This document shows positions 34,476 through 45,425 of a stretch of DNA of 45,425 nt, piece after piece. The notes beneath the pieces are model-generated. The model did no database searches and was not told where the DNA came from. It was given only the letters and a program-made list of their open reading frames with translations. How positions within the stretch are numbered: position 1 is the stretch's first letter; each line of letters opens with the position of its first letter. The position numbers and the translations under genes are program-made. The stretch is from Epulopiscium sp. Nele67-Bin005 (GTDB lineage: Bacteria; Bacillota; Clostridia; Lachnospirales; Cellulosilyticaceae). The DNA lies in contig LNZR01000027.1 of NCBI GenBank assembly GCA_002007365.1, positions 1 through 45,425 on the forward strand. The letters run 5' to 3'.

Positions 34476-36584
34476 TTGATGAGGACTAACAGTATAGCAA
34501 CAAAATTGGCGTTTAGGCTAACTATAGTAGTTACAGTATGTTTAGCCATATTAATTAGCGTGTCTGTGTGGCAATCTATGGAGGCTGTAACCGATGCCAT
34601 CGACCTAGAGTTTAAGGTTATCGCAGAACAAAATGCAACGCTAGTTCAAAATATGATTGAGGGGAGCTATTTAGAAATTGAAAACCTAAGTTTTTATATG
34701 GCAAATATGTATAGAGAGCTTGCACAAACTCCAGCTTCTCAACTTTCTTATGAAAATAATAGTGAAATTTACAACATTCCAATTGCAACCCAAAATTATT
34801 TAGCAGAAAATTATTTTATTAATACAGCTTTTGCCTCAATTATAAATAGTAAATCAGACATAGCAGAAATAGGGGTATATTTTGAGCCATTTGCATTTGA
34901 GGAACATATTGAGATTTATGGGTTTCATATGACAGAAGCTCAGGCACAAAGAGGAACATACACTCTTTTAAATTCTTATAATTTGTACAGCCATGAGGAA
35001 GTTTATCGTTTATCTTTGGATACAAAAGAACCACAAATGTTTTTGCCAGAATTGCAAGATGATGGAACTTCTCTAAACTATATTACAATTCCAATTCTTG
35101 ATGGTAATGAGGCAAAAGGTGTTGTAATTGCAAGAATGGTAACATCTAATTTTTCGGCAACAAAAAATTCTGACCCAAGTTATCCAAGTATGGGAGGGCT
35201 AATTTTATCAGATGAATTGTTACACGTGTATGATAGCAAAGACCCAACACGTATTTTGTACAAGTTTACAGATAGTTTAACGGCTAAAAGTACACAATTG
35301 CTTGAGCAAAATTTGGCAAAAGGTGAAAGTTTTACTATTCGTACAACATCAACAAATGGAGATGAGTATGTGCGTTATTTTGCTCCTATTCAAATGTTAG
35401 ATGAAACGTGGTGGTCAACGGTAAGGTTAGATATTGACGATTATCAAAAAAGTGCAGTAAGAATTGGTTACATATTAGTGGTAATTGCGATAGTAGCTTT
35501 GGTGGCTCTTGTAATGCTTGCAATTATAGTAATAAGAAATGTATTAAGCCCAATTGCACAAGTTGTTGAGGCAGCCAAAAGTATTACAGAAGGGAACTTG
35601 GATATTAATATTGAATATAGTGCAGATGATGAGATTGGGGAGCATGCCCACTCATTTAGGACGATGGCCAATATGTTAAAAAGTATTATCAATGAAACAG
35701 ATGTAACACTATCAGAAATTGCATCAGGAGATTTAACTACTACGCAAAATTTACAAGTAGGATACCCTGGGGCATTTGCGCCAATCAAAACTTCTATGGT
35801 AGGAATTACGAAGATGTTAAGTGCTTCAATGGATAGAATTAGTTCAGCCACAGACTCTGTAACATCAGGGTCAGAAAGTATTGCTTGTGGTGCAAATGAA
35901 TTAGCAGAAGGCTCAACTCAACAAGCAAGTATTATCCAAGAATTTATTACTAATACAGAAAGTATTGGGGACTCAATAAGCCGTATGATTAGTAAGGTAG
36001 AGGCAACAACGGAGTTATCTGATGAGGCAAAACTTAAGGCTGATAAAGGAACTAAAGCTATGAGTGATATGGTAGCTTCTATGGCCAAAATTAATAAGTC
36101 AAGCTTAGTAATTGCAGAAGTATTAAAAACTGTTGATGATATTGCATCTCAAACAAATTTATTGGCACTAAATGCTTCGATAGAGTCAGCAAGAGCAGGA
36201 GAAGCAGGCAAGGGGTTTTCGGTTGTTGCAAATGAAATTCGTGATTTGGCAAACAGAAGCTCAGACACTGTAAAAGAGATAGAAGAAATAATAAAGGAAA
36301 GTATTTCTCATGTTACAGAGGGACAACAAATGGCCCATGAGACAGAGCAAAGTTTAAATGATATGGTGGAAACTGTTGATGCTACAGCACATTTATTTCA
36401 TGATTTGGTTGATGTTGCGCAATCTCAAAAGTCAAGTATCAAAAACTTATTATCAGGCACACAAGAAATTTCGGCTGCAGTACAAACAACTACAGCTACA
36501 TCAGAGGAGAGTGCGGCAATTAGTGAACAGTTGGCAAAAGAGGCAGAGCAGTTACAAGTTATGTTAAAATATTTTAAATTTTAG
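34476..36584 (+). CDS. Methyl-accepting chemotaxis protein 1 (dCache sensor)
   Basis: 702-residue transmembrane receptor that would steer swimming through CheA/CheW. Order: TM1 (~10-30), an extracytoplasmic double-Cache sensor (~35-325) with the typical [20 protein letters not shown], and TM2 (~330-353). HAMP follows ([20 protein letters not shown]), then a second HAMP-like segment ([12 protein letters not shown]...YPGAFAPIK), methylation helices, and the signalling tip (~552-580, [20 protein letters not shown]). The end is [10 protein letters not shown], without a CheR-binding pentapeptide. AAAGGAG precedes ATG at 34476. There is no terminator before receptor 2 (gap 99 bases), so the two may share a transcript. 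The ligand is unknown; dCache domains often bind amino acids or other small molecules. Confidence 0.94.
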   Translation: MMRTNSIATKLAFRLTIVVTVCLAILISVSVWQSMEAVTDAIDLEFKVIAEQNATLVQNMIEGSYLEIENLSFYMANMYRELAQTPASQLSYENNSEIYNIPIATQNYLAENYFINTAFASIINSKSDIAEIGVYFEPFAFEEHIEIYGFHMTEAQAQRGTYTLLNSYNLYSHEEVYRLSLDTKEPQMFLPELQDDGTSLNYITIPILDGNEAKGVVIARMVTSNFSATKNSDPSYPSMGGLILSDELLHVYDSKDPTRILYKFTDSLTAKSTQLLEQNLAKGESFTIRTTSTNGDEYVRYFAPIQMLDETWWSTVRLDIDDYQKSAVRIGYILVVIAIVALVALVMLAIIVIRNVLSPIAQVVEAAKSITEGNLDINIEYSADDEIGEHAHSFRTMANMLKSIINETDVTLSEIASGDLTTTQNLQVGYPGAFAPIKTSMVGITKMLSASMDRISSATDSVTSGSESIACGANELAEGSTQQASIIQEFITNTESIGDSISRMISKVEATTELSDEAKLKADKGTKAMSDMVASMAKINKSSLVIAEVLKTVDDIASQTNLLALNASIESARAGEAGKGFSVVANEIRDLANRSSDTVKEIEEIIKESISHVTEGQQMAHETEQSLNDMVETVDATAHLFHDLVDVAQSQKSSIKNLLSGTQEISAAVQTTTATSEESAAISEQLAKEAEQLQVMLKYFKF

Positions 36585-36683
36585 AACTAGAAGTTTGTTA
36601 TGCTTTAGTGTGGCGAACTTTTTTAATATACATCTGAAAAAGGAAATGTGAGTAATATTAAAAAATAAAAAGGGGATAATTAA

Positions 36684-38819
36684 ATGAATAGCAAGAGTAT
36701 TTCAACAAGGCTTGCACTTAGAGTTACTGCAATAGTTACAATAACATTAGCTATATTAATTGGTATGTCAGTAATGCAATCAATGAGTGCAATTCAAACA
36801 ACGATTGACCTAGAATTTTCTGTAATTGCTGAACAAAATTCGGTTTTAGTACAAAATATGGTTGAGGCAAATTATACATTAATCGAAAATATGAGTGAAT
36901 ACATGATTGATGTATATGCAGAAATTGACAGAGCTACACCAGTATTTTATGAAGAAGATGAGGTGCAACCTCATATGATAAGTGAGATTTATGGGACACC
37001 ATTAACAAATGAAATTTACTTAGCAGAACATTTTTTATTAAACAGTGCTTTACAAGCTGTAACTAGCGAGAATACAGGAATAGAAGAAATAGGGGTATAT
37101 TTTGAGCCATATGCATTTGATAAAAATACTGAAGGATATGGATTTCATATGGTGTTAGATGACCTAAATGTTGGTAGGTCATATGAGCAGATGAATTCTT
37201 ATAATGAATATAGAAATGAACCCTTTTATGCAAAAACTATCGAAACAAGACAACCTCAAATTTTTATGCCAGAGTATAATCAAAGAGCAGATTTATATTT
37301 AAGTAATATTTCAGTGCCTATTATTTATGATAATGAAGTAAAAGGTGTAATTGTAGCAAAAATTATTATTTCAAGATTTGGACAAGCCAAAGTTTCTGAT
37401 GAGCATTATCCTAGTATGGCATGGGTTATTTTATCTGATGATTTAGTTAGAGTCTATGATAGTATAGACCCAACTAGAATTTTGGATTTATTTACAGATA
37501 ATCTTGATGAAAAAAGTACACAACTATTACACAATACAATTAGAGGTGATGATGATACATTTATCATACAAACATCAACTGTAGATGGCGATAGATATAT
37601 GAGATATTTTGCTCCAATTCAAGTGCTTGGAGATACATGGTGGTCTATGGTACGCCTTGATATGAGTGATTATCAAAAGAGTGCGCAACAAATTGCATAT
37701 GTACTAGTGGTAATTGCTATGATAGCTATTGTTTGGTTAATTATTGCCGTAAACACATTAATAAGAGGTATGTTAAGACCAATTAAACGTGTTGTAGAAG
37801 CAGCAAAAAGTATTGCAGAAGGAAATTTAGATGTAGATGTTGAATATAGAGGAGAAGATGAAATTGGGGAACTTGCCAGCACATTTAGAATGATGACAAG
37901 AAACCTAAAAGCTATTATTAATGAAGCAGATATTACACTATCAGAAATTGCAGCAGGAGATTTAACTACAACAGCATACCTAAAAGCTGAATACCCAGGA
38001 GCATATGCGCCAATCAAAATCTCAATGTTAGAAATTACAGATATGTTAACTTCAGCACTTACAAAAATTAATGTAGCAACAGACTCAGTAACTGTAGGAG
38101 CAGGAAGTATTGCAGAAGGAGCAACAGAATTAGCAGAAGGCTCGAATGAACAAGCAAGCATTATTGAAGAATTTATAACAAACACGCAAAGTATTGGGCA
38201 ATCAATAAATTCTATGAGTGACCAAGTGGAAGCTACAACAAAACTTTCTGAAGATGCAAAAGCAAGAGCTGACAGAGGAACTCACGCCATGACAGCAATG
38301 GTAAATTCTATGCAACAAATTAATGAATCAAGTTTGGTAATTGCAGAAGTATTAAAAACTGTTGATGACATAGCAGCCCAAACAAATCTACTAGCCCTAA
38401 ACGCTTCTATAGAGTCAGCAAGAGCAGGAGAGGCAGGAAAAGGATTTGCAGTTGTAGCAACAGAAATTCGTGAACTTTCTAACAAAAGTTCAGAAACTGT
38501 AAAAGAAATTGAGGCAATCATAAAACAAAGTATTGCTCATGTAAATGAAGGTCAAAGAAAAGCTCATGAGACAGAAGAAAGCTTAAATGAAATTGTTGAA
38601 GCAGTACAAGGAACATCAGAATTTTTTGAGGAACTTGTACAAGCAACTCAATCACAAAAAGCAAGTATTTCTCACCTATTAGCAGGGACACAACAAATTT
38701 CTGCTGTAGTACAAACCAATTCAGCAACATCACAACAAAGTGCAGCAATTAGTGACCAGTTGGCAAAAGAAGCAAGCCAATTACAAAATCTGCTTCACTA
38801 CTTCAAATACAATAACTAA
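36684..38819 (+). CDS. Methyl-accepting chemotaxis protein 2 (dCache sensor)
   Basis: 711 residues, same architecture as receptor 1. TM1 is near 10-30. The Cache sensor has [20 protein letters not shown] and a distinctive insertion-containing N-terminal part ([20 protein letters not shown]). TM2 includes [21 protein letters not shown] is [20 protein letters not shown], and the second HAMP-like piece is [20 protein letters not shown]. The tip is [20 protein letters not shown] and the C-terminus LHYFKYNN. The signalling half is close to the other three; the sensor half differs more, which suggests different ligands. AGGGG lies before ATG at 36684. I see no good promoter in the 99-base gap, so it probably depends on the promoter at 34331. 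A strong terminator follows. Confidence 0.94.
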   Translation: MNSKSISTRLALRVTAIVTITLAILIGMSVMQSMSAIQTTIDLEFSVIAEQNSVLVQNMVEANYTLIENMSEYMIDVYAEIDRATPVFYEEDEVQPHMISEIYGTPLTNEIYLAEHFLLNSALQAVTSENTGIEEIGVYFEPYAFDKNTEGYGFHMVLDDLNVGRSYEQMNSYNEYRNEPFYAKTIETRQPQIFMPEYNQRADLYLSNISVPIIYDNEVKGVIVAKIIISRFGQAKVSDEHYPSMAWVILSDDLVRVYDSIDPTRILDLFTDNLDEKSTQLLHNTIRGDDDTFIIQTSTVDGDRYMRYFAPIQVLGDTWWSMVRLDMSDYQKSAQQIAYVLVVIAMIAIVWLIIAVNTLIRGMLRPIKRVVEAAKSIAEGNLDVDVEYRGEDEIGELASTFRMMTRNLKAIINEADITLSEIAAGDLTTTAYLKAEYPGAYAPIKISMLEITDMLTSALTKINVATDSVTVGAGSIAEGATELAEGSNEQASIIEEFITNTQSIGQSINSMSDQVEATTKLSEDAKARADRGTHAMTAMVNSMQQINESSLVIAEVLKTVDDIAAQTNLLALNASIESARAGEAGKGFAVVATEIRELSNKSSETVKEIEAIIKQSIAHVNEGQRKAHETEESLNEIVEAVQGTSEFFEELVQATQSQKASISHLLAGTQQISAVVQTNSATSQQSAAISDQLAKEASQLQNLLHYFKYNN

Positions 38820-38826
38820 AGATAAA

Positions 38827-38863
38827 AAACTCATTATACGAAATAGGTATAATGAGTTTTTTT
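38827..38863 (+). terminator. Terminator after receptor 2
   Basis: Perfect stem AACTCATTATAC / GTATAATGAGTT around GAAATAG, then seven T residues. Confidence 0.93.
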
Positions 38864-38893
38864 GACAAGTTAGATTAAAAATTAACAATATGT

Positions 38894-38921
38894 TTGACTT
38901 ATATTTAATATAGGTTATAAT
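38894..38921 (+). promoter_or_regulatory. Promoter of receptor 3
   Basis: TTGACT-16-TATAAT followed by AAATATT. Nearly the same sequence, including spacer and downstream bases, recurs before receptor 4. Confidence 0.8.
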
Positions 38922-39021
38922 AAATATTGGATAATATACATACAACAAGAATGCTGGATTTTTTGCAATTAATTAAGAATAACTTTAAGAGAACTACAAA
39001 TTTAAATAAGGGAGATTTATA

Positions 39022-41133
39022 ATGAAAAACAAGAGTATAGCCACAAAACTAGCATTAAGGCTTGCAATGATTGTAACGCTAAATTTAGTAGTTTTAATTG
39101 GTGTGTCGGTGTGGCAATCGATGGACGCAGTACAAAGTGCAATTGATTTGGAGTTTGAAATTATTGCAGAACAAAATGCAGTTTTAGTAGAAACTATGGT
39201 AGATTCTAGCTTAGTTTTTGCTGAAGGGATAAGAGATTACATGATTGATACATATGAGAAAACATCAGTATCACTTAATGAAGATGAGTACAATAGCGCA
39301 GTTTATAATACTCCGATTGCATTTACAAATTATTTGGCAGAATATCACATATTAAATATGGCACACACTGCGATTATGAGTGATAGAACAGACGTAGAAG
39401 AAATTGGGATTTACTTTGAGCCATATGCATTTGATAAAAATGTTGCAGCATACGGAATTCATATGACATGGGACGATTTAACAGCTGGAAAACAGTATAC
39501 ACGCATGAACTCATATAATGAGTACAAGAATTTAGATTTTTATGAGCTAGCAGTACAAACTAAGCAACCTCAAATTCTTATGCCAGAATATGTTGAAGCA
39601 GATGATTTGTATATGAGTTATATTGGAGTCCCAATTATTTATAATAATGAAGTAAAAGGGGTAGTGGCAGTTAGGATTATTATAACAAACATTGAAGTAA
39701 CAAAAACAGAAGACCCACGTTATCCAAGTATGGGAGGGTTAATTTTATCAAGTGATTTACATCGTATATATGATAGTTTAGACCCAGATAAAACTTTAGA
39801 ATTATTTACAGATGTTTTGGATACAAAAAGTGCAACACTTATAGAACAAAATATTAAACATGAAGAAACTTTTTTTGTAAAGACTGAGACTCTTGCCAAT
39901 GGCAAAGAATTTATGAGATATTTTGCACCAATAGAAATTTTAGATGAAACTTGGTGGTCAACAGTAAGATTAGATATGGACGATTATCAAAAAAGTTCAA
40001 GAGAACTAGGGGTTATCTTATTAACAATTGCAACTATAGCATTAGGATTTTTGGTGTTTATGGCAACAATAGTAATTAGAAATATGCTAAAACCAATCGA
40101 ATTTGTTGTAGAAGCAGCCAAAAGTGTTACAAAAGGAAACTTGGATATTAATATTCCATATAATGAACAAGATGAAATTGGAGAACTTGCAGATACATTT
40201 AGAATAATGTGTGCAAACTTAAAAGCAATTATTCACGAAACAGATATAACATTATCAGAAATTGCAGCAGGAGATTTGACAACAACAGCAAATTTAAAGG
40301 CCACATATCCTGGGGAATTTGAACCAATCAAAGTTTCTATGTTAGAAATTACTGATATGTTAAGTTCGGCACTTGGAAAGATTAGTTTGGCGTCAGTTCA
40401 AGTAGCAGAAGGGTCTGACAGCATTTCAAAAGGAGCAAATGAATTGGCAGATGGTTCAATTTTGCAAGCTAATATTATAGAAGGATTTATTAATAATACA
40501 GAAACTATTGGAGAGTCAATAAATGGTATGGTACAACAAGTAGAAGCTACAACAAAACTTTCTACAGATGCCAAACTAAGAGCCGATAGAGGAACAGAAG
40601 CTATGGCTAATATGTTAAGTGCCATGAAAAATATTAATAATTCAAGCTTAGTAATAGCAACGGTTTTACAAACTGTAGATGATATTGCAGACCAAACAGA
40701 ATTATTAGCACTAAATGCCTCAATAGAAGCAGCAAGAGCAGGAGAAGCAGGAAAAGGGTTTGCTGTAGTTGCTAATGAAGTACGAGAACTTGCAAATCGT
40801 AGCTCAAAAACTGTAAAAGAAATTGAAACCATTATAAATGAAACTATATCTAATATAGAAGAAGGTCAAAATATGGCCCATGATGCAGAGGAGAGCCTAA
40901 ACGATATTATAGAAGCTGTCCAAGGAACGGCAAGCTTTTTTGAAGGTCTGTTAAAAGAAACTCAATCTCAAAAATCAAGCATTAATGAATTGTTGCATGG
41001 CACACAAGAAATATCAGATGTTGTACAAACAAATACAGCAACATCACAAGAAAGTGCATCAATTAGTGAACAATTAGCAGAAGAAGCTGAACAACTACAA
41101 TTAATGCTACACTACTTTAAATTTAGCAAATAA
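39022..41133 (+). CDS. Methyl-accepting chemotaxis protein 3 (dCache sensor, atypical tip)
   Basis: 703 residues, same layout: TM1 (~10-30), Cache sensor with [20 protein letters not shown], and TM2 ([20 protein letters not shown]). HAMP ([20 protein letters not shown]), a second HAMP-like piece and the signalling helices follow. Its tip reads [20 protein letters not shown], with Glu560 where the three neighbours and most receptors have Asn (QTNLLALN). It is also the only one of the four with the common EAARAGE; the others have ESARAGE. It belongs to the same family but is the most divergent at the CheA/CheW contact region. GGGAG precedes ATG at 39022. It has its own promoter and terminator, so it is expressed separately from receptors 1-2. 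Confidence 0.94.
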   Translation: MKNKSIATKLALRLAMIVTLNLVVLIGVSVWQSMDAVQSAIDLEFEIIAEQNAVLVETMVDSSLVFAEGIRDYMIDTYEKTSVSLNEDEYNSAVYNTPIAFTNYLAEYHILNMAHTAIMSDRTDVEEIGIYFEPYAFDKNVAAYGIHMTWDDLTAGKQYTRMNSYNEYKNLDFYELAVQTKQPQILMPEYVEADDLYMSYIGVPIIYNNEVKGVVAVRIIITNIEVTKTEDPRYPSMGGLILSSDLHRIYDSLDPDKTLELFTDVLDTKSATLIEQNIKHEETFFVKTETLANGKEFMRYFAPIEILDETWWSTVRLDMDDYQKSSRELGVILLTIATIALGFLVFMATIVIRNMLKPIEFVVEAAKSVTKGNLDINIPYNEQDEIGELADTFRIMCANLKAIIHETDITLSEIAAGDLTTTANLKATYPGEFEPIKVSMLEITDMLSSALGKISLASVQVAEGSDSISKGANELADGSILQANIIEGFINNTETIGESINGMVQQVEATTKLSTDAKLRADRGTEAMANMLSAMKNINNSSLVIATVLQTVDDIADQTELLALNASIEAARAGEAGKGFAVVANEVRELANRSSKTVKEIETIINETISNIEEGQNMAHDAEESLNDIIEAVQGTASFFEGLLKETQSQKSSINELLHGTQEISDVVQTNTATSQESASISEQLAEEAEQLQLMLHYFKFSK

Positions 41134-41222
41134 TTATATTTTATCCTTAAAATGAATATACATTATTATTGAGCCAGAAAAACAATAAATAATCTTGTAT
41201 GTTATGTATAAAAATAAATATG

Positions 41223-41269
41223 AATGCCTTTATATACTATGCAATATGCTATATAAAGGCATTTTCTTT
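41223..41269 (+). terminator. Terminator after receptor 3
   Basis: Perfect 14-base stem AATGCCTTTATATA / TATATAAAGGCATT with a 13-base loop, then TTCTTTAT. It lies 90 bases after the stop. Confidence 0.8.
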
Positions 41270-41326
41270 ATACATTAATATTTATTAAGTACACACAATT
41301 AAAATTATTGACCTAAACTAATAAAC

Positions 41327-41354
41327 TTGACTTACATTTATTTTGGTTTATAAT
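41327..41354 (+). promoter_or_regulatory. Promoter of receptor 4
   Basis: TTGACT-16-TATAAT followed by AAATATT, a near copy of the receptor 3 promoter. Confidence 0.8.
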
Positions 41355-41421
41355 AAATATTAAATAATACACCCATATTGGGGAGGGAAATTTTAATTAA
41401 TTATTAAGGGGGACTTGGCAA

Positions 41422-43512
41422 ATGAAGACCAAAAGTATAGCTACTAAGCTAGCAACACGAATAGCAATGATAGTAACGATAAATTTATTATCATTAATAA
41501 TTGTATCAGTATGGCAATCAATGGGTGCAGTACAAACAGCAATAGATTTAGAATTTCAAGTTGTTTCAGAGCAAAATGCAACTCTTGTAGAGAGTATAAT
41601 TGATAATACGTTTATGGCCATTGAAAATTTGAGTGACTACATGACTGATACATATGAGAAACTTTCAAAAATTCCAGAGGAGCAACTTTCTTACGAAAAT
41701 AGAAGTGAACTTTATGGAGTTCCCATTGCTACGCAAAATTATTTGGCAGAAAATTATTTTATAAATAATGCTTTTTCATCAGTTTTAACAGATAAATCAG
41801 ATATTTATGAAATGGGAGTATATTTTGAGCCATATGCCTTTGATGAAAATATTCACACGTATGGATTTAATATGACATATGAGCAAGCAAAAAGAGGGGT
41901 ATACACACCACAAATTTCTTATGACTTATACAAAAATGAAGAGTTTTACAAAAAAACTATAGAAACTGGGGAGGAGCAAATTTTCTTACCAGTATTACAA
42001 CCAGACGGAACAGAACTTAGCTACGTTACAGCACCAATTATTTATGATGGAGAAGTAAAAGGTGTAGTTATGGGGCGTATGATAGCATCAAGCTTTGCCC
42101 GTACAAAGTCAGAAGACCCACACTATCCAAGTATGGGAGGTATTGTAGTTACAGATGATTTGGTACGTATCTATGATAGTTTAGAAGGAAGTAGCACAGT
42201 AACATTTACAGAGAAAAGCTTAAACGAATTACAAACTTTAATGAAAACAGGAAAAAGTTTTATTACAAGAGCCACTTCAACTGATGGCGATGATTATATG
42301 AGATATTTTGCACCAATTCAAGTGTTAGAAGATACTTGGTGGGCATCTGTACGACTTGATATAAAGGATTATCAAAAAAGCGCAGTAGAAATTGCAATCA
42401 CATTAAGCATAGTCTCAGTAATAGCATTAGCATCACTAGTATTTTTTGCAACCTTAGTAATAAGACATATGTTAAAACCAATTAATGCAGTTGTTGATGC
42501 AGCAGCAGAAATTAAAGCTGGTAATTTAGATGTACACATTGATTATAGTGAGCCAGATGAAATTGGGGAATTAGCAACTACATTTAAAGAGATGGGTGCA
42601 AATTTAAAATCTATTATTAATGAAACAAACCAAACATTATCAGAAATTGCGGCAGGAGATTTAACAACAGCTCAAAGCCTAAAAGCAAGTTACCCAGGGC
42701 AATTTGAGCCAATCAAAATTTCTATGATGAATATTTCTGATATGTTAAGTGATACGATGACAAAAATTAATTATGCAACAGATAGTGTAGCCCAAGGTGC
42801 AGACAGTATAGCACAGGGAGCAATTGAGTTAGCCGAAGGTTCAACAGAGCAAGCAAGTATTATAGAAGAATTTATTAGTAGTACAGAATTAATTGGAAAG
42901 TCAATAAACCAAACTTTAGAACAAGTAGCCTCAACTAGTCAACTTTCTGATGAAGCGAGAGCAAAAGCTAATCAAGGAACACAATCAATGAACAGCATGG
43001 TAATTTCTATGGATAAAATTAATAAGTCAAGCTTAGTAATTGCAGAAGTATTACAAACTGTAGATGATATAGCAGCACAAACAAATCTACTAGCACTAAA
43101 TGCCTCTATTGAGTCGGCAAGAGCAGGAGAAGCAGGCAAAGGATTTGCAGTTGTTGCAACAGAAATTAGAGAGCTTGCCAACAGAAGTTCAGAAACTGTT
43201 AAAGAAATTGAAGAAATTATCAAACAAAGTTTTTCTTATATAGAAGAAGGTCAACATATGGCTAAAGAAACCGAAAATAGCCTAGATGAGATTGTGGAAA
43301 CAGTTGAAAAAACAGCAACTTTTTTCCAACAATTGGTGGCTTCAACTCAAGAACAAAAAACAAGTGTTACAGAATTATTATCAGGTACACAACAAATTTC
43401 AGCAGTCGTTCAAACAAATGCAGCGACTTCAGAAGAGAGTGCTTCAACTAGTGAACAGCTGGCAAAAGAAGCTGAACGCCTACAAGCTATGCTCAAATAT
43501 TTCAAATATTAA
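41422..43512 (+). CDS. Methyl-accepting chemotaxis protein 4 (dCache sensor)
   Basis: 696 residues. TM1 is ~10-30. The Cache sensor has [20 protein letters not shown] and a [20 protein letters not shown] stretch very like receptor 1 ([20 protein letters not shown]), so receptors 1 and 4 look like sister copies. TM2 is [24 protein letters not shown] ([20 protein letters not shown]), the second HAMP-like piece and the tip [20 protein letters not shown] follow, with C-terminus [15 protein letters not shown] lies before ATG at 41422. It has its own promoter, a near duplicate of the one before receptor 3, and is closed by a bidirectional terminator. Confidence 0.94.
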   Translation: MKTKSIATKLATRIAMIVTINLLSLIIVSVWQSMGAVQTAIDLEFQVVSEQNATLVESIIDNTFMAIENLSDYMTDTYEKLSKIPEEQLSYENRSELYGVPIATQNYLAENYFINNAFSSVLTDKSDIYEMGVYFEPYAFDENIHTYGFNMTYEQAKRGVYTPQISYDLYKNEEFYKKTIETGEEQIFLPVLQPDGTELSYVTAPIIYDGEVKGVVMGRMIASSFARTKSEDPHYPSMGGIVVTDDLVRIYDSLEGSSTVTFTEKSLNELQTLMKTGKSFITRATSTDGDDYMRYFAPIQVLEDTWWASVRLDIKDYQKSAVEIAITLSIVSVIALASLVFFATLVIRHMLKPINAVVDAAAEIKAGNLDVHIDYSEPDEIGELATTFKEMGANLKSIINETNQTLSEIAAGDLTTAQSLKASYPGQFEPIKISMMNISDMLSDTMTKINYATDSVAQGADSIAQGAIELAEGSTEQASIIEEFISSTELIGKSINQTLEQVASTSQLSDEARAKANQGTQSMNSMVISMDKINKSSLVIAEVLQTVDDIAAQTNLLALNASIESARAGEAGKGFAVVATEIRELANRSSETVKEIEEIIKQSFSYIEEGQHMAKETENSLDEIVETVEKTATFFQQLVASTQEQKTSVTELLSGTQQISAVVQTNAATSEESASTSEQLAKEAERLQAMLKYFKY

Positions 43513-43520
43513 TAACAAAA

Positions 43521-43558
43521 CAACGGTATATATTTTGTCGATATATACCGTTGTTTTT
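43521..43558. terminator. Terminator between receptor 4 and the lipoprotein gene
   Basis: Perfect stem CAACGGTATATAT / ATATATACCGTTG around TTTGTCG, with a T-run on the plus strand that overlaps the stop codon of the converging lipoprotein gene. Confidence 0.9.
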
Positions 43559-44453
43559 ATTGTAAATTTATAGTTTCGACACCATCAGGAGTGTATACAT
43601 ATAAGCAGTTATTTTTAAAATTAATACCTAGTGCATCAGTAATTTCAAAGAGAACTTTGTGGGATCTAGCCTCTGTTATTAAAATATCCATCTGTGAATA
43701 ATTAGTATTTGGCTCAAATTGAATTAAGTAGTTGTTATTCTCATCATAATAATTCAAATATTTTTTTATAAATTTATCTTGACCTAAGTAAATATAGTGT
43801 TCATTGCTCAAGTAAATTTCATTGTTCAAACACAAAATTTCGCCATATTCCAAATCTCTTTCGACCAAAGTTGGTGTATTATTATAATCCGAAATGTTTA
43901 ACATATACAAAGTATAACTGTTGATAGGTGGTTCGTACTGAGTGAAATATAAATTTTGCCCGATAATTATGGCGTTATTTATTAAACCATAAACATGGGT
44001 ATATTGATGTAGTTCATTTCCTCTATAACGTACTATACTTGAGTATAAATTTCCGTCTGTAGTATCTGTTAAGGTAAAAAAGTAATCGTTATTTTTGGCC
44101 ACTAGAGGAAAAAGAGCCAAGTTTTCACTGTCTTCTAGGGTATACATAGTTACGATTTCGGTAGATTTGTTGGAAACTATACTAAAATTATTGGAGATAT
44201 TATCACCAGATGTAAAATACATACTAGGCGTGTTAAATGAATATTGAAAAGTGGTTGGTTCGTTAGAAAATTTTATGATTTCGTCGTTGCTATCGGGGTT
44301 ATATTCGATAAATTGTTGCAAGAAAGGGTTATATATTAGTTCGTATTGAGTTTGGGGGGTTATTGTCCTAGATGCCATTTGTAAATCATAGCAGCCTGTT
44401 AGGTTTGTCACTATTGCAATAATAAATAAAATTTTCAGTGGAATTTTTAGCAT
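43557..44453 (-). CDS. Predicted lipoprotein, beta-propeller-like
   Basis: 298 residues with a lipoprotein signal (MLKIPLKILFIIAIVTNLTG, lipobox LTGC, Cys21), so it would be anchored on the outer face of the membrane. The rest is beta-rich and aromatic, with repeated short strand pairs such as ALFPLVAKNNDYFFTL, AIIIGQNLYFTQYE and EILCLNNEIYLSN. This is the rhythm of a small propeller or of DUF5050-like surface proteins, but I cannot name the family. AGGAGG precedes ATG on the minus strand. It converges with receptor 4 and shares its terminator. A sensory link to the receptors is possible only by position. Confidence 0.68.
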   Translation of the reverse strand: MLKIPLKILFIIAIVTNLTGCYDLQMASRTITPQTQYELIYNPFLQQFIEYNPDSNDEIIKFSNEPTTFQYSFNTPSMYFTSGDNISNNFSIVSNKSTEIVTMYTLEDSENLALFPLVAKNNDYFFTLTDTTDGNLYSSIVRYRGNELHQYTHVYGLINNAIIIGQNLYFTQYEPPINSYTLYMLNISDYNNTPTLVERDLEYGEILCLNNEIYLSNEHYIYLGQDKFIKKYLNYYDENNNYLIQFEPNTNYSQMDILITEARSHKVLFEITDALGINFKNNCLYVYTPDGVETINLQ

Positions 44454-44696
44454 ATTGTCCTCCTACTTTCATATAAAATGTCGCTTAGTATATTTTATTT
44501 GAATAATATTGTAGTATTACTAAATATAAAAATATTTAAAAAATATTTGATGGAAATTTCACGATATTAATTATTTGTGTTGTTGAGGGATACAATTTGA
44601 GGAAATTTTTTGAAATTTAAAATAAAAGAGGACAGAAAAGGCAGATGAGCATGATTTTTGAAATTAGGATTTGTGGGATAAGAGATATTTTTTGAG

Positions 44697-44740
44697 CAAA
44701 AAAATAAACTATAGCCTAAATTTAATTGACTATAGTTTAT
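44697..44740 (-). terminator. Terminator of the edge gene
   Basis: On the minus strand, perfect 11-base arms ATAAACTATAG / CTATAGTTTAT with a 15-base loop, followed by a T-run into 44697. It starts four bases after the stop of the gene at 44744. Confidence 0.88.
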
Positions 44741-44743
44741 AAA

Positions 44744-45425
44744 TTATGATTTAACTCTAATTCCGTTTGCGTGGTGGCTAGTAATTAGATTGCTGTAAAA
44801 AGTTTTTTCTTCCACAGTTTCTGCGCTTGCAAATGCTTCAAAAACTTCTCTATTTAAATAGGTAACAACTTGTACATTTATTACACTTTCACCGTTTGGA
44901 AGTAGCTCTGGGTCTCCAAAATTTACTTCTGTATAAGTATATTCCCAACTTTCATATTCGGCAAGTATTTGAGTTTGAACGTCGTTAATATCTTCTAAAT
45001 AGATATATCCGTTGATTGGTTTTAGTGTTGAGAGTTCGTTAAAATCTATATTATTAATGGCTTCGTATACAGTTTCTACGTCGCTAAAAAATTCTTCGAT
45101 ATCATTGTTATATTGTTCTTCTGTGATTGGTTCTAAAATTGTTTGATGTTCATCAGCCAAAGTTAGGAAGTCTGTTCCAAATTCCTCTTGTAACTCTAAG
45201 TTTGCAGATTTTACTGCTTGCGTTAATGGTTGGGCTTCTGTAGTGCTGGAATTTTGGTTTGAATTTGAAGAAGTAGAAGGAGTAGTTTCGTTAGTAGCTT
45301 GAGCTTCTTGAGTTTCTGATTTTTTGAATGTTTTTTCAAAAGTACTAGTTACGGCAGAAGCAGCTTTGCTTACAGTATTTGAGCTGTTGTTTGATGAAGA
45401 TACTCCACCTCCTGCACCTCCTGAT
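44744..45425 (-). CDS. Unknown protein with Gly/Ser-rich N-terminal part, start beyond the window
   Basis: The minus-strand frame stays open from the stop at 44744 to the right edge (227 codons), so the true start lies outside; an internal TTG at ~45160 has no ribosome binding site. The visible N-terminal part is low-complexity (SGGAGGGVSSSNNSSN, then Ser/Thr/Gln/Asn-rich to ~residue 75). A compact acidic domain of ~140 residues follows (EPITEEQYNNDIEEFFSDVE, INGYIYLEDINDVQTQILAE) and the C-terminus is HHANGIRVKS. No catalytic motif or known family recognised. A Gly-Gly/Ser-rich start followed by a small domain is common in exported or appendage-linked proteins of clostridia, but that is a guess. 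Confidence 0.6.
   Translation of the reverse strand, partial: SGGAGGGVSSSNNSSNTVSKAASAVTSTFEKTFKKSETQEAQATNETTPSTSSNSNQNSSTTEAQPLTQAVKSANLELQEEFGTDFLTLADEHQTILEPITEEQYNNDIEEFFSDVETVYEAINNIDFNELSTLKPINGYIYLEDINDVQTQILAEYESWEYTYTEVNFGDPELLPNGESVINVQVVTYLNREVFEAFASAETVEEKTFYSNLITSHHANGIRVKS

Overview
The window is AT-rich DNA from an endospore-forming, motile, low-GC Firmicute. Gene content (spoVG, spoVT, yabP, yabQ, spoIIE, rqcP, a glgC/glgD pair) and gene order (spoVG-glmU-prs-pth-mfd-foldase-spoVT-hup-rqcP-yabP-yabQ-divIC, then spoIIE-tilS-hpt-ftsH, then birA-dusB-greA-lysS) are those of class Clostridia. A Lachnospirales-type genome is my best guess, an inference from synteny and not a database result. 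Most of the window is conserved core chromosome, with no phage, plasmid or CRISPR block.

Layout. 1-2044 (minus strand): a 3'-truncated dnaD-like gene behind murC. 2045-2847: an 800-base gene-free divergent region. 2848-5231: glgC-glgD for glycogen synthesis. 5757-9289: spoVG, glmU, prs, pth. 9294-13931: mfd and a PrsA-like lipoprotein foldase. 14248-17115: spoVT (behind an excellent sigma-G-type promoter), HU, rqcP, yabP, yabQ, divIC. 17164-17237: tRNA-Met(CAT). 17321-20989: a locus-specific stretch with a membrane-anchored alpha/beta-hydrolase-like protein lacking its catalytic serine, an unknown protein with a Rho-N-like start, and a cytosolic parvulin. 21250-23973: spoIIE and a small tail-anchored protein. 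24093-28533: an apparent operon led by a degenerate IS200-type TnpA-like gene, followed by tilS, hpt and ftsH. 28555-33918: birA, a small conserved protein, dusB, an unknown gene, greA, lysS. 34476-43512: four tandem paralogous chemoreceptors. 43557-45425 (minus): a lipoprotein and a 5'-truncated secreted- or linker-like protein.

How the genes fit together. The first two thirds join cell-wall precursor supply (murC, glmU), PRPP and purine salvage (prs, hpt), translation quality control (pth, rqcP, tilS, dusB, lysS), transcription repair and fidelity (mfd, greA) and sporulation. The last quarter is an expanded sensory locus: four dCache-type methyl-accepting proteins, two of which (38894 and 41327) sit behind nearly identical promoters, so at least part of the array looks like recent duplication of gene plus promoter.

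The best candidates for unusual biology are: the TnpA-like protein whose HUH histidines are both tyrosines and which seems to head an essential operon; the Ser-to-Gly pseudo-hydrolase; a chemoreceptor with a Glu in the otherwise Asn tip position; a birA promoter nested inside the ftsH terminator; and a long HU leader with an orphan ribosome binding site in front of a three-codon ORF. No undescribed multi-gene defence or mobile system is evident.
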